A DNA stretch of 64,000 nt, from contig NZ_CP054140.1 in the NCBI RefSeq assembly GCF_016446285.1, positions 663,501 to 727,500 of the forward strand, written 5' to 3'. Below the pieces are notes generated by a model. That model did no database searches. It was not told the origin of the DNA and saw only the letters and a list, made by a program, of their open reading frames with translations. The position numbers and the translations under genes were made by a program. The stretch comes from Desulfobulbus oligotrophicus. GTDB lineage: Bacteria; Desulfobacterota; Desulfobulbia; Desulfobulbales; Desulfobulbaceae. Of the stretch, positions 15,690-24,493 are shown in pieces. Position 1 is the stretch's first letter. Each line of letters begins with the position of its first letter.

Positions 15690-16223
15690 ATGGCACTGGG
15701 ACTCATCGTCAAAACCGGCCGGATACTGACGGCCAAACTCCTCCTCGGCCAGGCCGTGGACGGCATCACCCACTGCGCCATCGGCGACGGGGATGCCAGC
15801 TTCACCGACCCGCAGAATCCGCCCGCGCCGGACATCGGCCAGACCGGACTCAGAAACGAACGCGCCCGCAAGCGCTACTACAAGCGGACCTTCCTCAAGG
15901 AGGACGCCGAAGGGGCGCTCCTGGTCAACGGCGTGCGCTACCTGGAAACCGGCGAGGAGACCAACACCATCGGCATCTTCTTTCGCTTCGACGAGGCCGA
16001 GGCCAACGGCATCACCATCCGCGAATACGGCTTCTTCGGCGGCGACGTGCAGTACACGGCCAGCGTCACCGGGGATCTCGCCATGGGCGGCGTGTTCCAT
16101 CAGGACACCAACCCGACCGGCGAGGTGCTGCACCCGGGCTACCTGTACGAGGTGAAGAACATTCCCGACTTCAACAAGATTTCCGACACCCGCGTGGAGC
16201 TGGTCGGGATCATCAAGATCTAA
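15690..16223 (+). CDS. Tail-fibre-region protein
   Basis: A 177-residue protein. It opens MALGLIVKTGRILTAKLLLG, continues with ITHCAIGDGDASFTDPQNPP, and has KRTFLKEDAEGALLVNGVRY and FFRFDEAEANGITIREYGFFGGD. The pattern (gain of a measured quantity, GDGD, then an EYGFFGG segment) resembles the N-terminal domain of phage tail-collar / fibre-attachment proteins. It lies directly before the large DUF4815 protein and probably connects fibres to gpI. No catalytic residues are recognisable. Confidence 0.6.
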   Translation: MALGLIVKTGRILTAKLLLGQAVDGITHCAIGDGDASFTDPQNPPAPDIGQTGLRNERARKRYYKRTFLKEDAEGALLVNGVRYLETGEETNTIGIFFRFDEAEANGITIREYGFFGGDVQYTASVTGDLAMGGVFHQDTNPTGEVLHPGYLYEVKNIPDFNKISDTRVELVGIIKI

Positions 16224-16238
16224 CTGGAGGATTCAAAC

Positions 16239-19200
16239 ATGAGCATCTCACGCGAGACATTCGACCCGACCAAGAATTACAAGCGCATCCGTTACCATCA
16301 GGATCGCGACCTGCTGGATTCCGAACTCAACGAGCAGCAGGACATCATCAACCTGGAGCGGCGCAAGATCGCCGACATCCTGTTCAAGGAAGGCTCCATC
16401 ATCATGGGCCTCGAGGTCAGCGCGGCCGACAACGTCCTGACCCTGGCCCCGGGCGTGGTCTACATCGATGGCCATCTGGAACAGGTGAGCGGCGCGACCC
16501 TGACCTATGATCCGGCTACCACCAGCGGGGCCGATTACGTCTATGTGGAGCTGCTGAAATACAGCTACGGCTACACGCAGGACCCGGCCCTGATCAATCC
16601 GGCCACCGGCGAGCCCACCGCCGAACGGGAAAAATGGGTTCTTTCTCTCAAGGCGACGGATACCAGCGGCCAGACGCTGCCCAACAACGTCACCGAGCGC
16701 CGGGTGATCCCGATCTACAAGTTCGACCGCGAGAGCGGCGATGTCACGCCCACGGTGCAGGAGAAGTCCAACCTCTACCTGCGGGATCTGCTGGGTACGC
16801 TGCCAGGCAGCCGGATCACCGTCTCCTCGATCACCGAGGACCAGCTCTCCTTCGCCGCCGCCGAGGGGCTCAATTCCCTGATTCAGAACCTGGCCGAGCG
16901 CACCTTCGACCAGGCCGGAAGCTATCTGGTGCGGGGCTTCGACACCTTCATCGGCGGCGTCGACGACGACAGCGTGGAGGCGATCACCAACGCCGGACGC
17001 GCCTACATCCAGGGCTTCCGGCATCAGCGCGATCTGCCCACCTCGACCCTGGTGCCCAAATCCATCGCCACCAAGTCGGTGCGCGGCGAGCAGAAGACCT
17101 TCGATATCAACAAGCGCCGCTATCCGGTCAACTCCACGCCGCTCAAGGAGACGACCCAGGTGGAGGCCATCGTCGAGATCACCCGCAACGTCACTCGCGG
17201 CTCGGTGGGCGGCGGCGAAGACCTGCTCGACCCCAATCCCGTGGTGGACATCCTCGAGGTCAGCCAGGGGGCGACCATCTTCCAGGAGGGCGTGGACTGG
17301 CAGCAGTCGGGCAACCATGTCGACTGGCTCGGCTCCGGCAACGAACCGGCCATCGGCACCACCTACACGGTGCGCTGGACCTACACCAAGCAGATGGTCA
17401 AGGGCACCGACTACGTGGACAGCGGCTGGTTCGGACAGCCCAACCATCCGGCGGCCGGAAACTACTTCTATCTGGTGACCGCCTACAACGCCACCGGCGA
17501 GACGGCCTTCAACGCCGCTGCGGTCATTGCCCGGGCCACCGCCGCCGGTGAGATGAACAAGCTTTCCTGGCTGCCGGTCAGCGGCGCGACCGGCTATCGC
17601 GTCTACCGGGCCGCCACCAACGGCGCACGCACCGACTACAAGCGCCTGATGGAGCTGGGCAGCGAGGCGCTTTCCTACGTCGACGACGGCGTCGAGGAGA
17701 TCGGCACCGCTTCGCCTCCGGCCACCAACACCGCCGGACTCACCATGTCACCGGTGCAGCTCGAGCTGGGCAACCTCAACGTGATCAACTTCGGGCACGG
17801 CAGTCTCGGAGACCAGCCGGTGAACGGCTCCAACTGCAGCCTGGACTACGACTATTACCTCGGCCGCCGCGACATCGTTTACGCCACAACCACCGAGATC
17901 AAGCGGCTGGAAGGGGCTCCGGCGGATTTCCCGAAGCTGCCCATCGTGCCGGAAAACGCCCTGGGGCTGTGCAGCATCGACTGCCCGCCCAACTCCACCG
18001 ACATGGAGATCCGCAACTTCGGCCTGACCCGCATCACCATGGACCAGATCCACGACATCATCCAGGACGTCGAGGACCTGAAGTACAACGACGCCCAGTA
18101 CCAGATGAACAACGAGCTGCAGAACCGGGACGCCCAGACCAAGAAAGGCATCTACTCGGACGACTTCTCGAACACCGCCCAGTCGGACATCTACCACGCC
18201 GAATGGGACGCCCGAGTGAACGAGATCGCCCGTTTCGTCGCGCCGGACCGCATTCCGCACTCCACGGTGCTTTCGGTCGATCAGGCGGGCAGCAACGCGA
18301 GCTTCTTCGGCAGCCTGGCGCTGTTGCCGGGCAACGAGACCGTGCTGGTGGAACAGAACGACTGGTCCGAGGAGCGCAACATCAACCCCTACGCGGTGTT
18401 TGACAAGCCCCCGGCCATGCTGCAGATCACGCCCAACCTCGGGCGGCGCGGCCAGACCGGGATCGCAGTCACAGGCATCAACTTCACCCCAAGCAAATCC
18501 GGCATCGTGCTGCGCTGCGACGGCCAGGTGATGGCCAGCAACCTGATCAGCGACGAGGCCGGTCGGGTCAGCGCCTCCTTCACCATCCCGACCAACGCCC
18601 GCAACGGCAACCGCATCGTGGAGATGGCCGACGGCGTCTACTCGGCGCGGGCCAGCCTGCAGATCAACGATCCGCTGGTCATCACCCGCATCGAGCGCAT
18701 CATCGAGAACCGCATCATCCGCGTGCCCGTGGTGCAGGTGGTCTGGCGCACCCAGACCATCTTCGTGCCCCGCGATCCGTTGGCCCAGACCTTCAGCTTC
18801 ACCCAAAACCAGGTGATCTCCAGCATCGGTCTGCAGTTCACCGCCAGGGACCCGAGCATTCCGGTCACGGTGCAGATTCGCGGCGTCACCACCGGTCTGC
18901 CCAACGGCGTGGTGTTCGCCGAGAAGGTGCTGGCCCCGAACGAGATCAGCCTGAGCGGCGAGACCCGCATTCGCTTCGACGACCCGTTCTACGCCGAGGC
19001 CAATACCAGCTATGCCGTGGTGCTGCTGACCAACAGCACCAATTACAAGGTCCGCACCGCCACCCTCGGCAAGATGGGCCGCTGGGGCATCATCACCCGG
19101 CAGACCTACATGGAAGGCGTGCTGCTGGAGAGCTCCAACGCCGAAACCTGGACTCCGCTCAACGGCTCCGACCTGGCGATGAAGATCTACGGCTACAACT

Positions 19201-19787
19201 TTCAATCCGAGGGGATGATCCGCTTCCAGCCGATCACCGGCGTGCAGTTCTCCGACATCAACCTCGACGAATACTCGGCCATCCCCCAGGGCACCGGTCT
19301 CGACTGGGAATACTCCACCGACGGCGGCGTGACCTGGGACGCCATGGTTCCTGCCGAGGAGGAACGGCTGCCCAACCTCGCCACCCGGGTCCAGATCCGC
19401 GTGCGTCTGAGCAGTTCGCTTGCCAACGACACCCCGGCCATCAACTTCCGCGACGTCAACCTGGTGGGCTACCTCAACAAGACCACCGGGGCCTACCTGA
19501 CCCGCGAGAATGAGCTGACCCAGGGAGTGGAATCGACCAAGGCCTATGTGCAGATGCAAATCCCCAGCGGCACCACCCTGCAATGGTTCGCCAGCAACGA
19601 CGGCGGCCTGACCTGGGAGACGATGACCATCCAGGACACCCGGCCCATCGACGAGAACTGGACCGAGTACACCCTGGTGCGCACCTTCACCGACAACACC
19701 GGCAACAAGGTCCGCTACAAGGCTGAGATGACCGGCACGCCGCTGATCTACCCGCGCATCCATTCGCTGGGCGCGACCCTGAGCTAA
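16239..19787 (+). CDS. Large tail/fibre protein with DUF4815 N-terminus
   Basis: An 1182-residue protein. Residues 1-300 (FDPTKNYKRIRYHQDRDLLD, SELNEQQDIINLERRKIADI, LAPGVVYIDGHLEQV, AYIQGFRHQRD) match DUF4815, a baseplate/fibre domain. About residues 400-490 hold a fibronectin-type segment (YLVTAYNATGETAFNAAAVI, LPVSGATGYRVYRAATNG). About 710-800 hold an IPT/TIG-like segment (MLQITPNLGRRGQTGIAVTG). The C-terminal third contains galactose-binding-like strands with repeated SNDGGLTWETM and STDGGVTWDAM units. It is by far the longest gene of the block and probably the main host-contacting or baseplate-spanning protein. GGAGGATTCAAAC precedes the start. Confidence 0.75.
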   Translation: MSISRETFDPTKNYKRIRYHQDRDLLDSELNEQQDIINLERRKIADILFKEGSIIMGLEVSAADNVLTLAPGVVYIDGHLEQVSGATLTYDPATTSGADYVYVELLKYSYGYTQDPALINPATGEPTAEREKWVLSLKATDTSGQTLPNNVTERRVIPIYKFDRESGDVTPTVQEKSNLYLRDLLGTLPGSRITVSSITEDQLSFAAAEGLNSLIQNLAERTFDQAGSYLVRGFDTFIGGVDDDSVEAITNAGRAYIQGFRHQRDLPTSTLVPKSIATKSVRGEQKTFDINKRRYPVNSTPLKETTQVEAIVEITRNVTRGSVGGGEDLLDPNPVVDILEVSQGATIFQEGVDWQQSGNHVDWLGSGNEPAIGTTYTVRWTYTKQMVKGTDYVDSGWFGQPNHPAAGNYFYLVTAYNATGETAFNAAAVIARATAAGEMNKLSWLPVSGATGYRVYRAATNGARTDYKRLMELGSEALSYVDDGVEEIGTASPPATNTAGLTMSPVQLELGNLNVINFGHGSLGDQPVNGSNCSLDYDYYLGRRDIVYATTTEIKRLEGAPADFPKLPIVPENALGLCSIDCPPNSTDMEIRNFGLTRITMDQIHDIIQDVEDLKYNDAQYQMNNELQNRDAQTKKGIYSDDFSNTAQSDIYHAEWDARVNEIARFVAPDRIPHSTVLSVDQAGSNASFFGSLALLPGNETVLVEQNDWSEERNINPYAVFDKPPAMLQITPNLGRRGQTGIAVTGINFTPSKSGIVLRCDGQVMASNLISDEAGRVSASFTIPTNARNGNRIVEMADGVYSARASLQINDPLVITRIERIIENRIIRVPVVQVVWRTQTIFVPRDPLAQTFSFTQNQVISSIGLQFTARDPSIPVTVQIRGVTTGLPNGVVFAEKVLAPNEISLSGETRIRFDDPFYAEANTSYAVVLLTNSTNYKVRTATLGKMGRWGIITRQTYMEGVLLESSNAETWTPLNGSDLAMKIYGYNFQSEGMIRFQPITGVQFSDINLDEYSAIPQGTGLDWEYSTDGGVTWDAMVPAEEERLPNLATRVQIRVRLSSSLANDTPAINFRDVNLVGYLNKTTGAYLTRENELTQGVESTKAYVQMQIPSGTTLQWFASNDGGLTWETMTIQDTRPIDENWTEYTLVRTFTDNTGNKVRYKAEMTGTPLIYPRIHSLGATLS

Positions 19788-19799
19788 GGAGGCACGGCC

Positions 19800-20057
19800 A
19801 TGATCGTTCGACGCAAAGGCGGCCTGACCGAGTTCATTCCCTCGCCGCAGGAGAAGCGCGACGGCCTGATCCGCGACCACGCCCTGGGCCTGCTGGAGAA
19901 CCTGCACCAGCGCCTGGCGCGGCTGGAACGGGCGTCAAAGCTCCCGGCCGACGAAGCGGAGGCCTTCACGGCGCTGCTGTCGCGGATGAGGGCCGACGAG
20001 TCGCGCAACCTCGAGCTGCACGCCAGCCTGATCACCTCTGATACCGCCTCCGGCTGA
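19800..20057 (+). CDS. Small uncharacterised tail-operon protein
   Basis: An 85-residue protein following AAGGAGGCACGGCC, thirteen bases after the large fibre gene. It is basic at the N-terminus (MIVRRKGGLTEFIPSPQEKR), and the rest is predicted mostly helical (LLENLHQRLARLERASKLP, then AFTALLSRMRADESRNLELH). It is the last gene before a terminator-like hairpin, so it closes the tail operon. No family was recognised; it could be a fibre chaperone or a small structural peptide. Confidence 0.55.
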   Translation: MIVRRKGGLTEFIPSPQEKRDGLIRDHALGLLENLHQRLARLERASKLPADEAEAFTALLSRMRADESRNLELHASLITSDTASG

Positions 20058-20082
20058 CCGGCTCACTGCCACCGCCAACCCA

Positions 20083-20118
20083 GAAACCCCGGATACGGCC
20101 AGCCCGTTCCGGGGTTTC
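20083..20118 (+). terminator. Terminator-like hairpin at the end of the tail operon
   Basis: GAAACCCCGG (20083-20092) pairs perfectly with CCGGGGTTTC (20109-20118), leaving a 16-base loop. No strong T run follows, so the mode of termination is uncertain. It is the only strong hairpin seen in the 249-base gap before the amidoligase gene. The rest of the gap is AT-richer (20160-20240) and probably holds the next promoter, without a clear consensus. Confidence 0.55.
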
Positions 20119-20306
20119 GGCCGCCTGTGCGCCGCCCAATCCGGCCAAGCTCGCAAGTCATTGAAAATAAACGTGTTAAATGTCTGCTTCGGCTGTTCTT
20201 CTACTTGATTTATGTCCGGAAAGAAGCATTCATTCATGGTGTAAGCGGAGGCTGAAAAGCCTTGCCATACAACGGCTTAGAAGCGCCACGAACGACGGAG
20301 GCACGC

Positions 20307-21266
20307 ATGAACCTGAAAGAGATCCACTACGGGATCGAGATCGAGACCGTAAAACGCACCCGGGAGCAGATCGCCTGGGCCATCCACTCGGTGGTGGGCG
20401 GCACGGTCCGCCATGTCGGCATCCCCAGCAGCTATGACCCCTGGGAGGTCGAGGACCTGCGCGGCCGCGTCTGGAAGGTGGTGGGGGACGCATCCCTGAC
20501 CAGCGTCCCGGCCCATCTGCGGGCCGAGGTGGTCAGCCCGGTGCTCGGCTACGACGACATCCCGCAACTGCAGGAGGTGGTCCGGGCCATCCGCCGCGCC
20601 GGAGGCAAGATCAACAGCCAGTGCGGCATCCACATCCATATCGACGCCGCGCCCTTCGACGGCAGGCACCTGGGTAACCTGGCCAAGATCATCTACAAGC
20701 AGGAGCCGCTGATCCTCCACGCCCTCGGCATCAGCCGCGACCGCCTCAACCGCTACACACGGCCGGTCAGCGACGAGCTGATCCAACGCATCGAACAGCA
20801 TCGCCCCCGCACCAAGGACCAGCTCAACCGCATCTGGTACGGCTACCACAACCGCCAGCCCCAGCACTACGACAACAGCCGATACCACGGGGTCAACCTG
20901 CACAACGTCTGGTACCGGGGCACGGTGGAATTCCGCTGGTTCGAGGCGACCCTCCACGCGGGGCGGATCAAGGCCTACCTGCAGTTCTGCCTCGCCGTCG
21001 CCGCCAAGGCGCTCAATGGCCGGGCCGCCTCCAGCCGCAAGCGGGATTTTGATCCCCAGAGCGCCAAGTACGACTTCCGGGTCTTCCTGCTCCACCTCGG
21101 CCTGATCGGCGACGAGTTCAAGACCGCCCGCAAGCATTTGATGGCCAACATGCCCGGCGACGCCGCCTTCAAAAACGGACGGCCCAAACCGGAGGACGTC
21201 CTTCCGGACGAAACAACCACTACTCTCACCAACGAGGCCGGGCAAGTTCCCGGCCTCACTGTTTAA
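20307..21266 (+). CDS. Putative amidoligase (amidoligase_2 family)
   Basis: A 319-residue protein. The family motifs are visible in order: HYGIEIET near the start, [14 protein letters not shown], the metal/nucleotide motif [12 protein letters not shown] (about 110-120), and the later [10 protein letters not shown]...[12 protein letters not shown] (about 195-215). Amidoligases have a glutamine-synthetase-like fold and join carboxylates to amines using ATP. Comparative-genomics work by Iyer, Aravind and colleagues predicted that they act with GATase II and gamma-glutamylcyclotransferase partners, which are exactly the genes that follow here. CGGAGG six bases upstream selects the ATG at 20307. 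The substrate is unknown: a peptide, a protein tail or a wall component are candidates. Confidence 0.8.
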   Translation: MNLKEIHYGIEIETVKRTREQIAWAIHSVVGGTVRHVGIPSSYDPWEVEDLRGRVWKVVGDASLTSVPAHLRAEVVSPVLGYDDIPQLQEVVRAIRRAGGKINSQCGIHIHIDAAPFDGRHLGNLAKIIYKQEPLILHALGISRDRLNRYTRPVSDELIQRIEQHRPRTKDQLNRIWYGYHNRQPQHYDNSRYHGVNLHNVWYRGTVEFRWFEATLHAGRIKAYLQFCLAVAAKALNGRAASSRKRDFDPQSAKYDFRVFLLHLGLIGDEFKTARKHLMANMPGDAAFKNGRPKPEDVLPDETTTTLTNEAGQVPGLTV

Positions 21267-21274
21267 GGTGCCCC

Positions 21275-21796
21275 ATGAAGATTCTGATCCGCTCCACCAC
21301 GCTGGACGGCGAACCGATCCCCGGCAGCGGGGAAACCCTGCAAGCCGCCGACTGCCTCGAAGTTATCGAGCTGATGCGCGGCCAGACGCCGTTTACCGCC
21401 AGCCGAGCGCCCCGGGAATACATGACCGAAGTGCTTTCCGGCATCGAAGGCGGGCCGCCCCAGCCATTGCCGGAGGAAGTAGCCGCTGCGGCCGCCGAGT
21501 TTCTCACCCGTCTGGCGCGGCACGGCCTGATCGAGTTCCTGCCCGACGACAAGGCCAGCGATCCCTGGCCGGAACGCTTCCTCGAAGCCCTGGAGACGGT
21601 GCGGCTCTCCGGGCGCACCAACATGCTCGACCACCCGGAGGTGACCCGGCTGACCGCCGATATGGGCTACCCGGAGGTGGCCGAGTGGCTGGCGGACCAC
21701 CGGCGCGAATACGCGGCCTTCGTCATCGAAGGGACGAGACCGCTCGGTAAGAACTTCGGCGGCAAGGAGGACCCGGCTCCATGTGCGGACAAGTAG
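21275..21796 (+). CDS. DUF5049-containing protein of the amidoligase cluster
   Basis: A 173-residue protein. The C-terminal half (VRLSGRTNMLDHPEVTRL, then YPEVAEWLADHRREYAAFV) fits the small DUF5049 domain (VRxSGxTNMxD, then helix, then Y-xx-FI) found in phage and prophage proteins. The N-terminal half (IRSTTLDGEPIPGSGETLQ, then ADCLEVIELMRGQTPF) appears to be a separate small domain. It lies nine bases after the amidoligase stop and overlaps the glutamine amidotransferase start by 16 bases, so it is translated with the cluster. It may be the peptide or protein substrate, or an adaptor for the modifying enzymes; nothing in the sequence decides this. Confidence 0.6.
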   Translation: MKILIRSTTLDGEPIPGSGETLQAADCLEVIELMRGQTPFTASRAPREYMTEVLSGIEGGPPQPLPEEVAAAAAEFLTRLARHGLIEFLPDDKASDPWPERFLEALETVRLSGRTNMLDHPEVTRLTADMGYPEVAEWLADHRREYAAFVIEGTRPLGKNFGGKEDPAPCADK

Positions 21797-22578
21797 GCAT
21801 CATCTTCGGCCGCAAGCGCAGGCGGCCCGACGAGCGGGATTACCTGCGCGAGGTCTTCATCCGCATGCTGCTGCACAGCGAGGAGCGCGGCCCGCACGCC
21901 TCCGGTCTGGCCTGGCTCAAGACCGACGGCAGCCACCGCATCTTCAAGCGGCCGATGCGGGCGCACGAACTGGTCTACGAGAAGCCGTTCCAGGAGCTGC
22001 TCGGGCAGGTCGACAACGAGACCACCATCCTCATGGGCCACACCCGCTGGCGCACCCGGGGCAACGAGTTCAACAACCGCAACAACCATCCCATCCGGGC
22101 CGGGATCGTCATCGGCACCCACAACGGCACCATCTACAACGCCGATTACCTGTTCCGCCGTCTCGGGCTGCCGCGCTACGCCGAAGTGGACAGCGAGCTG
22201 ATCTTCCGCTTGGCCGACCGCTTCGCGCCTGAAGGCCCCATCGACCAGGAGGGCCTGAAGAAGGCGCTTGCCCTCTGTCGCGGCCAAATGAGCGCCGTGC
22301 TGGCCTCGCGGCTCGACCCCGGCACCATCACCGTGCTCAAGGGCAACAAGCCGCTCTGCCTGCGCATCCACCGCCAGCACCGGGTGGTGCTCTACGCCTC
22401 GGACGACGCCTTTATTGACTTTGCCGTGGTCAACGAGAAGGGCTGGCGCGAGCTGGAGGTTCCGCCCATGACCATGCTCACCATCCGCCACGAGGATGTG
22501 CGGGCCATCGAAAACAGCGAATTCCGCTTCATACCCCAGGAGCGCAAAGGGACACTGCCCGAAGGAGTGAATGCATGA
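21781..22578 (+). CDS. Class II glutamine amidotransferase domain protein
   Basis: A 265-residue protein beginning MCGQVGIIFG, placing the Ntn-type nucleophile Cys at position 2. Other active-site motifs of the GATase II family are present: GHTRWRTRG (about 83-90), THNGTIYN (about 115-122) and VDSELIF. There is no synthetase domain, so it must hydrolyse glutamine to release ammonia for a partner or act as a stand-alone amidase. The likely partner is the amidoligase two genes upstream. The start overlaps the DUF5049 gene by 16 bases, and its stop overlaps the next gene (ATGA). Confidence 0.85.
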   Translation: MCGQVGIIFGRKRRRPDERDYLREVFIRMLLHSEERGPHASGLAWLKTDGSHRIFKRPMRAHELVYEKPFQELLGQVDNETTILMGHTRWRTRGNEFNNRNNHPIRAGIVIGTHNGTIYNADYLFRRLGLPRYAEVDSELIFRLADRFAPEGPIDQEGLKKALALCRGQMSAVLASRLDPGTITVLKGNKPLCLRIHRQHRVVLYASDDAFIDFAVVNEKGWRELEVPPMTMLTIRHEDVRAIENSEFRFIPQERKGTLPEGVNA

Positions 22579-23099
22579 ACATTGGAGACACCGCGAAGCT
22601 GAACACAAACCCGGAAGACGCTCCCGAGACCATCCTCCGGCTGTTCGTCTACGGTACCCTGAAACGGGGCTACTGGAACCATCAACGCTTCTGCGCCCAG
22701 GCTCGCAGCATCGAACCAGCCGTGGTCTGGGGCAGGCTCTACCATCTCAACGCCGGGTTCCCGGCCCTGGAAGTGCCGGAAGGTTTGATCCTGGCCCGGG
22801 GCACCGCCGATCCACTGACCGACACCCGTAGGCAGCAGGTGATCGACACGCCACGTTTCGGCCGCCCGACCGGAGACTGGGATCTGATCCACGGAGAGCT
22901 GGTGACCTTCACCTACCCGCAGCGCGACCTGCCGCCCATCGACCGGCTGGAAGGCTTCCGGCCCGGCGGGCACAGCATGTACCAGCGGGTGATGGTGGCT
23001 GTGCTGTGCGGACGCACCTCGATTCCAGCCTGGACCTATTGGATGCCATGCCCGCCTTACGCGGAGAGAGTCGCCAGCGGCGAGTGGTTACGTCCGTGA
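22575..23099 (+). CDS. Gamma-glutamylcyclotransferase-like (AIG2/GGCT) protein
   Basis: A 174-residue protein. LRLFVYGTLKRGYWNHQRF is the GGCT signature (YGTLxxG). VWGRLYHLNAGFPALEVPEG and the PPIDRLEGFRPG segment supply the remaining fold and the likely catalytic Glu. GGCT enzymes release 5-oxoproline from gamma-glutamyl-amine compounds, so this enzyme could trim or recycle a gamma-glutamyl product made by the amidoligase. ATGA overlap with the amidotransferase gene shows translational coupling. It is the last gene of the cluster; a new promoter lies 35 bases beyond its stop. Confidence 0.8.
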   Translation: MNIGDTAKLNTNPEDAPETILRLFVYGTLKRGYWNHQRFCAQARSIEPAVVWGRLYHLNAGFPALEVPEGLILARGTADPLTDTRRQQVIDTPRFGRPTGDWDLIHGELVTFTYPQRDLPPIDRLEGFRPGGHSMYQRVMVAVLCGRTSIPAWTYWMPCPPYAERVASGEWLRP

Positions 23100-23133
23100 G
23101 CAGACTTTTGCGGCCTTATCCGGACGAAAGCGT

Positions 23134-23162
23134 TTGACAATCGGCCCCTGCCTAAATATATT
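23134..23162 (+). promoter_or_regulatory. Sigma-70-type promoter of the first defence operon
   Basis: TTGACA (23134-23139), a 17-base spacer and TATATT (23157-23162) match the sigma-70 consensus in both hexamers and spacing. It lies 95 bases before the HTH gene that opens the defence operon. The untranslated leader contains no other clear signal. Confidence 0.75.
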
Positions 23163-23256
23163 AGAGGATGTTTTAAGTTGGGGAAGCTGCGCCCAGCATC
23201 CCCGTTACCGCCTCTGGCGTGGCAAGAAAACCAATCGCCCATGAGGAGTTGGAGAT

Positions 23257-23460
23257 ATGGCCGAGATAGAAGACCGCTGGTTATCAGTAGACGAGATAGG
23301 CAAGTACCTCGGTGTCAGCAGTGACACCGTTTACCGCTGGATCGACAAGCATGCGATGCCCGCCCATCGCATGGGCCGTCTTTGGAAGTTCAAGAAAGAC
23401 GAAGTCGACGAGTGGGTGAAGGCTGGCGGCGCGGCGGATAAAACAAATGGAAACAGTTGA
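23257..23460 (+). CDS. Excisionase-type helix-turn-helix protein (HTH_17), putative operon regulator
   Basis: A 67-residue protein. WLSVDEIGKYLGVSSDTVYR is the winged HTH recognition unit, followed by AHRMGRLWKFKKDEVDEWV, the typical wing and end of the MerR/excisionase-like HTH_17 group. The family includes excisionases and small regulators of restriction-modification operons. No integrase is nearby, so regulation is more likely here. The stop lies 14 bases inside the methyltransferase gene. A similar protein heads the second defence operon at 47204. GGAGTTGGAGAT precedes the start. Confidence 0.8.
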   Translation: MAEIEDRWLSVDEIGKYLGVSSDTVYRWIDKHAMPAHRMGRLWKFKKDEVDEWVKAGGAADKTNGNS

Positions 23461-24493
23461 TTTATATGAACAGGAACCAGTGATGCTGTTAGATAAGAAA
23501 AGAAGCCCTTCCATACCTCAACCAGGGAAAGAAACGCTCTCGTCTATGCGAGAAAGATCCGTGGTTTCGTTTTTTTGCGGATGCGGAGGGCTTGACCTGG
23601 GATTTCTCGGGGGCTTTTCGTACAAGGGCACCAAAGTCCCCAAGCTTCCATTCAAACTTCTCGCCGCTTATGACCATGATGACAAGTGCGTTCAGACATA
23701 CCTCAAGAATATTTCTGATCACGCAGAAGTTCGGGACCTATCCAGCTATAACCCTATCGAAGTTCCGGCCGCCGAAGTTTTGATAGGGGGATTCCCTTGC
23801 CAGGATTTCGCCACGTGCGGGCCACGTCATGGGCTGAAGTCCACCCGTGGAAGGTTGTACCAAGCACTGATTCAATACATGGAGGTTCACAGACCCCTTG
23901 TCGTCATTGGTGAAAATGTTCCAGGTCTTGCCAATATGAAACAAGGAGATGTGTTAAACACGATAAAACAGGACATCGCTTCGGCCGGATACAGGGTCGA
24001 GGTTTGGACTCTTTTTGCTCCAGATTATGGCGTTCCTCAGAGAAGGACGAGACTTTTCATTGTGGCGGTTAGAGACGATTTGCAGGGGTTTCCGGTCATG
24101 CCTAAGAGAACTCACACCGAAGAACACTACAGGACGACTCGCTGGGCGATAGAAGATCTTGAAGGGATATCGGACGATTCAATTCCAAACCAGTCGCAAT
24201 ATTTCAGAGCGTCAAGAGCAAAAAAAGGAAATGGCCAAGGAGACGAGACCACGCCAGCCGATTCGCCTTCATACACAATCAGAGCGAACGCGAAGTCCCG
24301 TGTGCAGTTTCACTACTCTCTTGATAGACGGTTGACTGTCCGCGAGTGTGCCAGGTTGCAGACGTTTCCAGACAATTTTGATTTTCCCCATTCGGCCACG
24401 TCTAACATCATGCAAATTGGCAACGCCGTACCGCCGATTCTGGGAAATAAAGTTGCAAGAGCTATCGCCAAATATCTGGAGGGCGTGAAATGA
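23447..24493 (+). CDS. DNA (cytosine-5) methyltransferase
   Basis: A 348-residue protein with the ordered m5C motifs: VVSFFCGCGGLDLGFL (motif I, about residue 41), IGGFPCQDFATCG (motif IV, catalytic Cys about 118), VIGENVPGL (motif VI), VPQRRTRLFIVAVR (motif VIII), and RECARLQTFPDNF with IGNAVPP (motifs IX-X). It transfers a methyl group from SAM to cytosine in a specific site, protecting host DNA. The next genes (GHKL ATPase, nuclease-helicase, Vsr) are its restriction and repair partners. The region is more AT-rich than the tail block, consistent with transfer. The start overlaps the HTH gene by 14 bases. Confidence 0.92.
   Translation: METVDLYEQEPVMLLDKKRSPSIPQPGKETLSSMRERSVVSFFCGCGGLDLGFLGGFSYKGTKVPKLPFKLLAAYDHDDKCVQTYLKNISDHAEVRDLSSYNPIEVPAAEVLIGGFPCQDFATCGPRHGLKSTRGRLYQALIQYMEVHRPLVVIGENVPGLANMKQGDVLNTIKQDIASAGYRVEVWTLFAPDYGVPQRRTRLFIVAVRDDLQGFPVMPKRTHTEEHYRTTRWAIEDLEGISDDSIPNQSQYFRASRAKKGNGQGDETTPADSPSYTIRANAKSRVQFHYSLDRRLTVRECARLQTFPDNFDFPHSATSNIMQIGNAVPPILGNKVARAIAKYLEGVK

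Noticed and set aside
17748-19907. 719-codon minus-strand frame opposite the large fibre gene
   Set aside because: Rich in His, Val, Gly and Asp with no motif; explained by the codon bias of the plus-strand gene.
1-20060. Extracellular contractile injection system
   Set aside because: The tape measure, M15 peptidase, DUF1353 and holin-like gene point to a phage tail or tailocin, and no eCIS-type AAA ATPase or toxin cargo gene is present in this window.
23257-23460. Prophage excisionase
   Set aside because: The HTH type fits an excisionase, but no integrase or attachment site was seen and the gene overlaps a methyltransferase, so a regulator is more likely.
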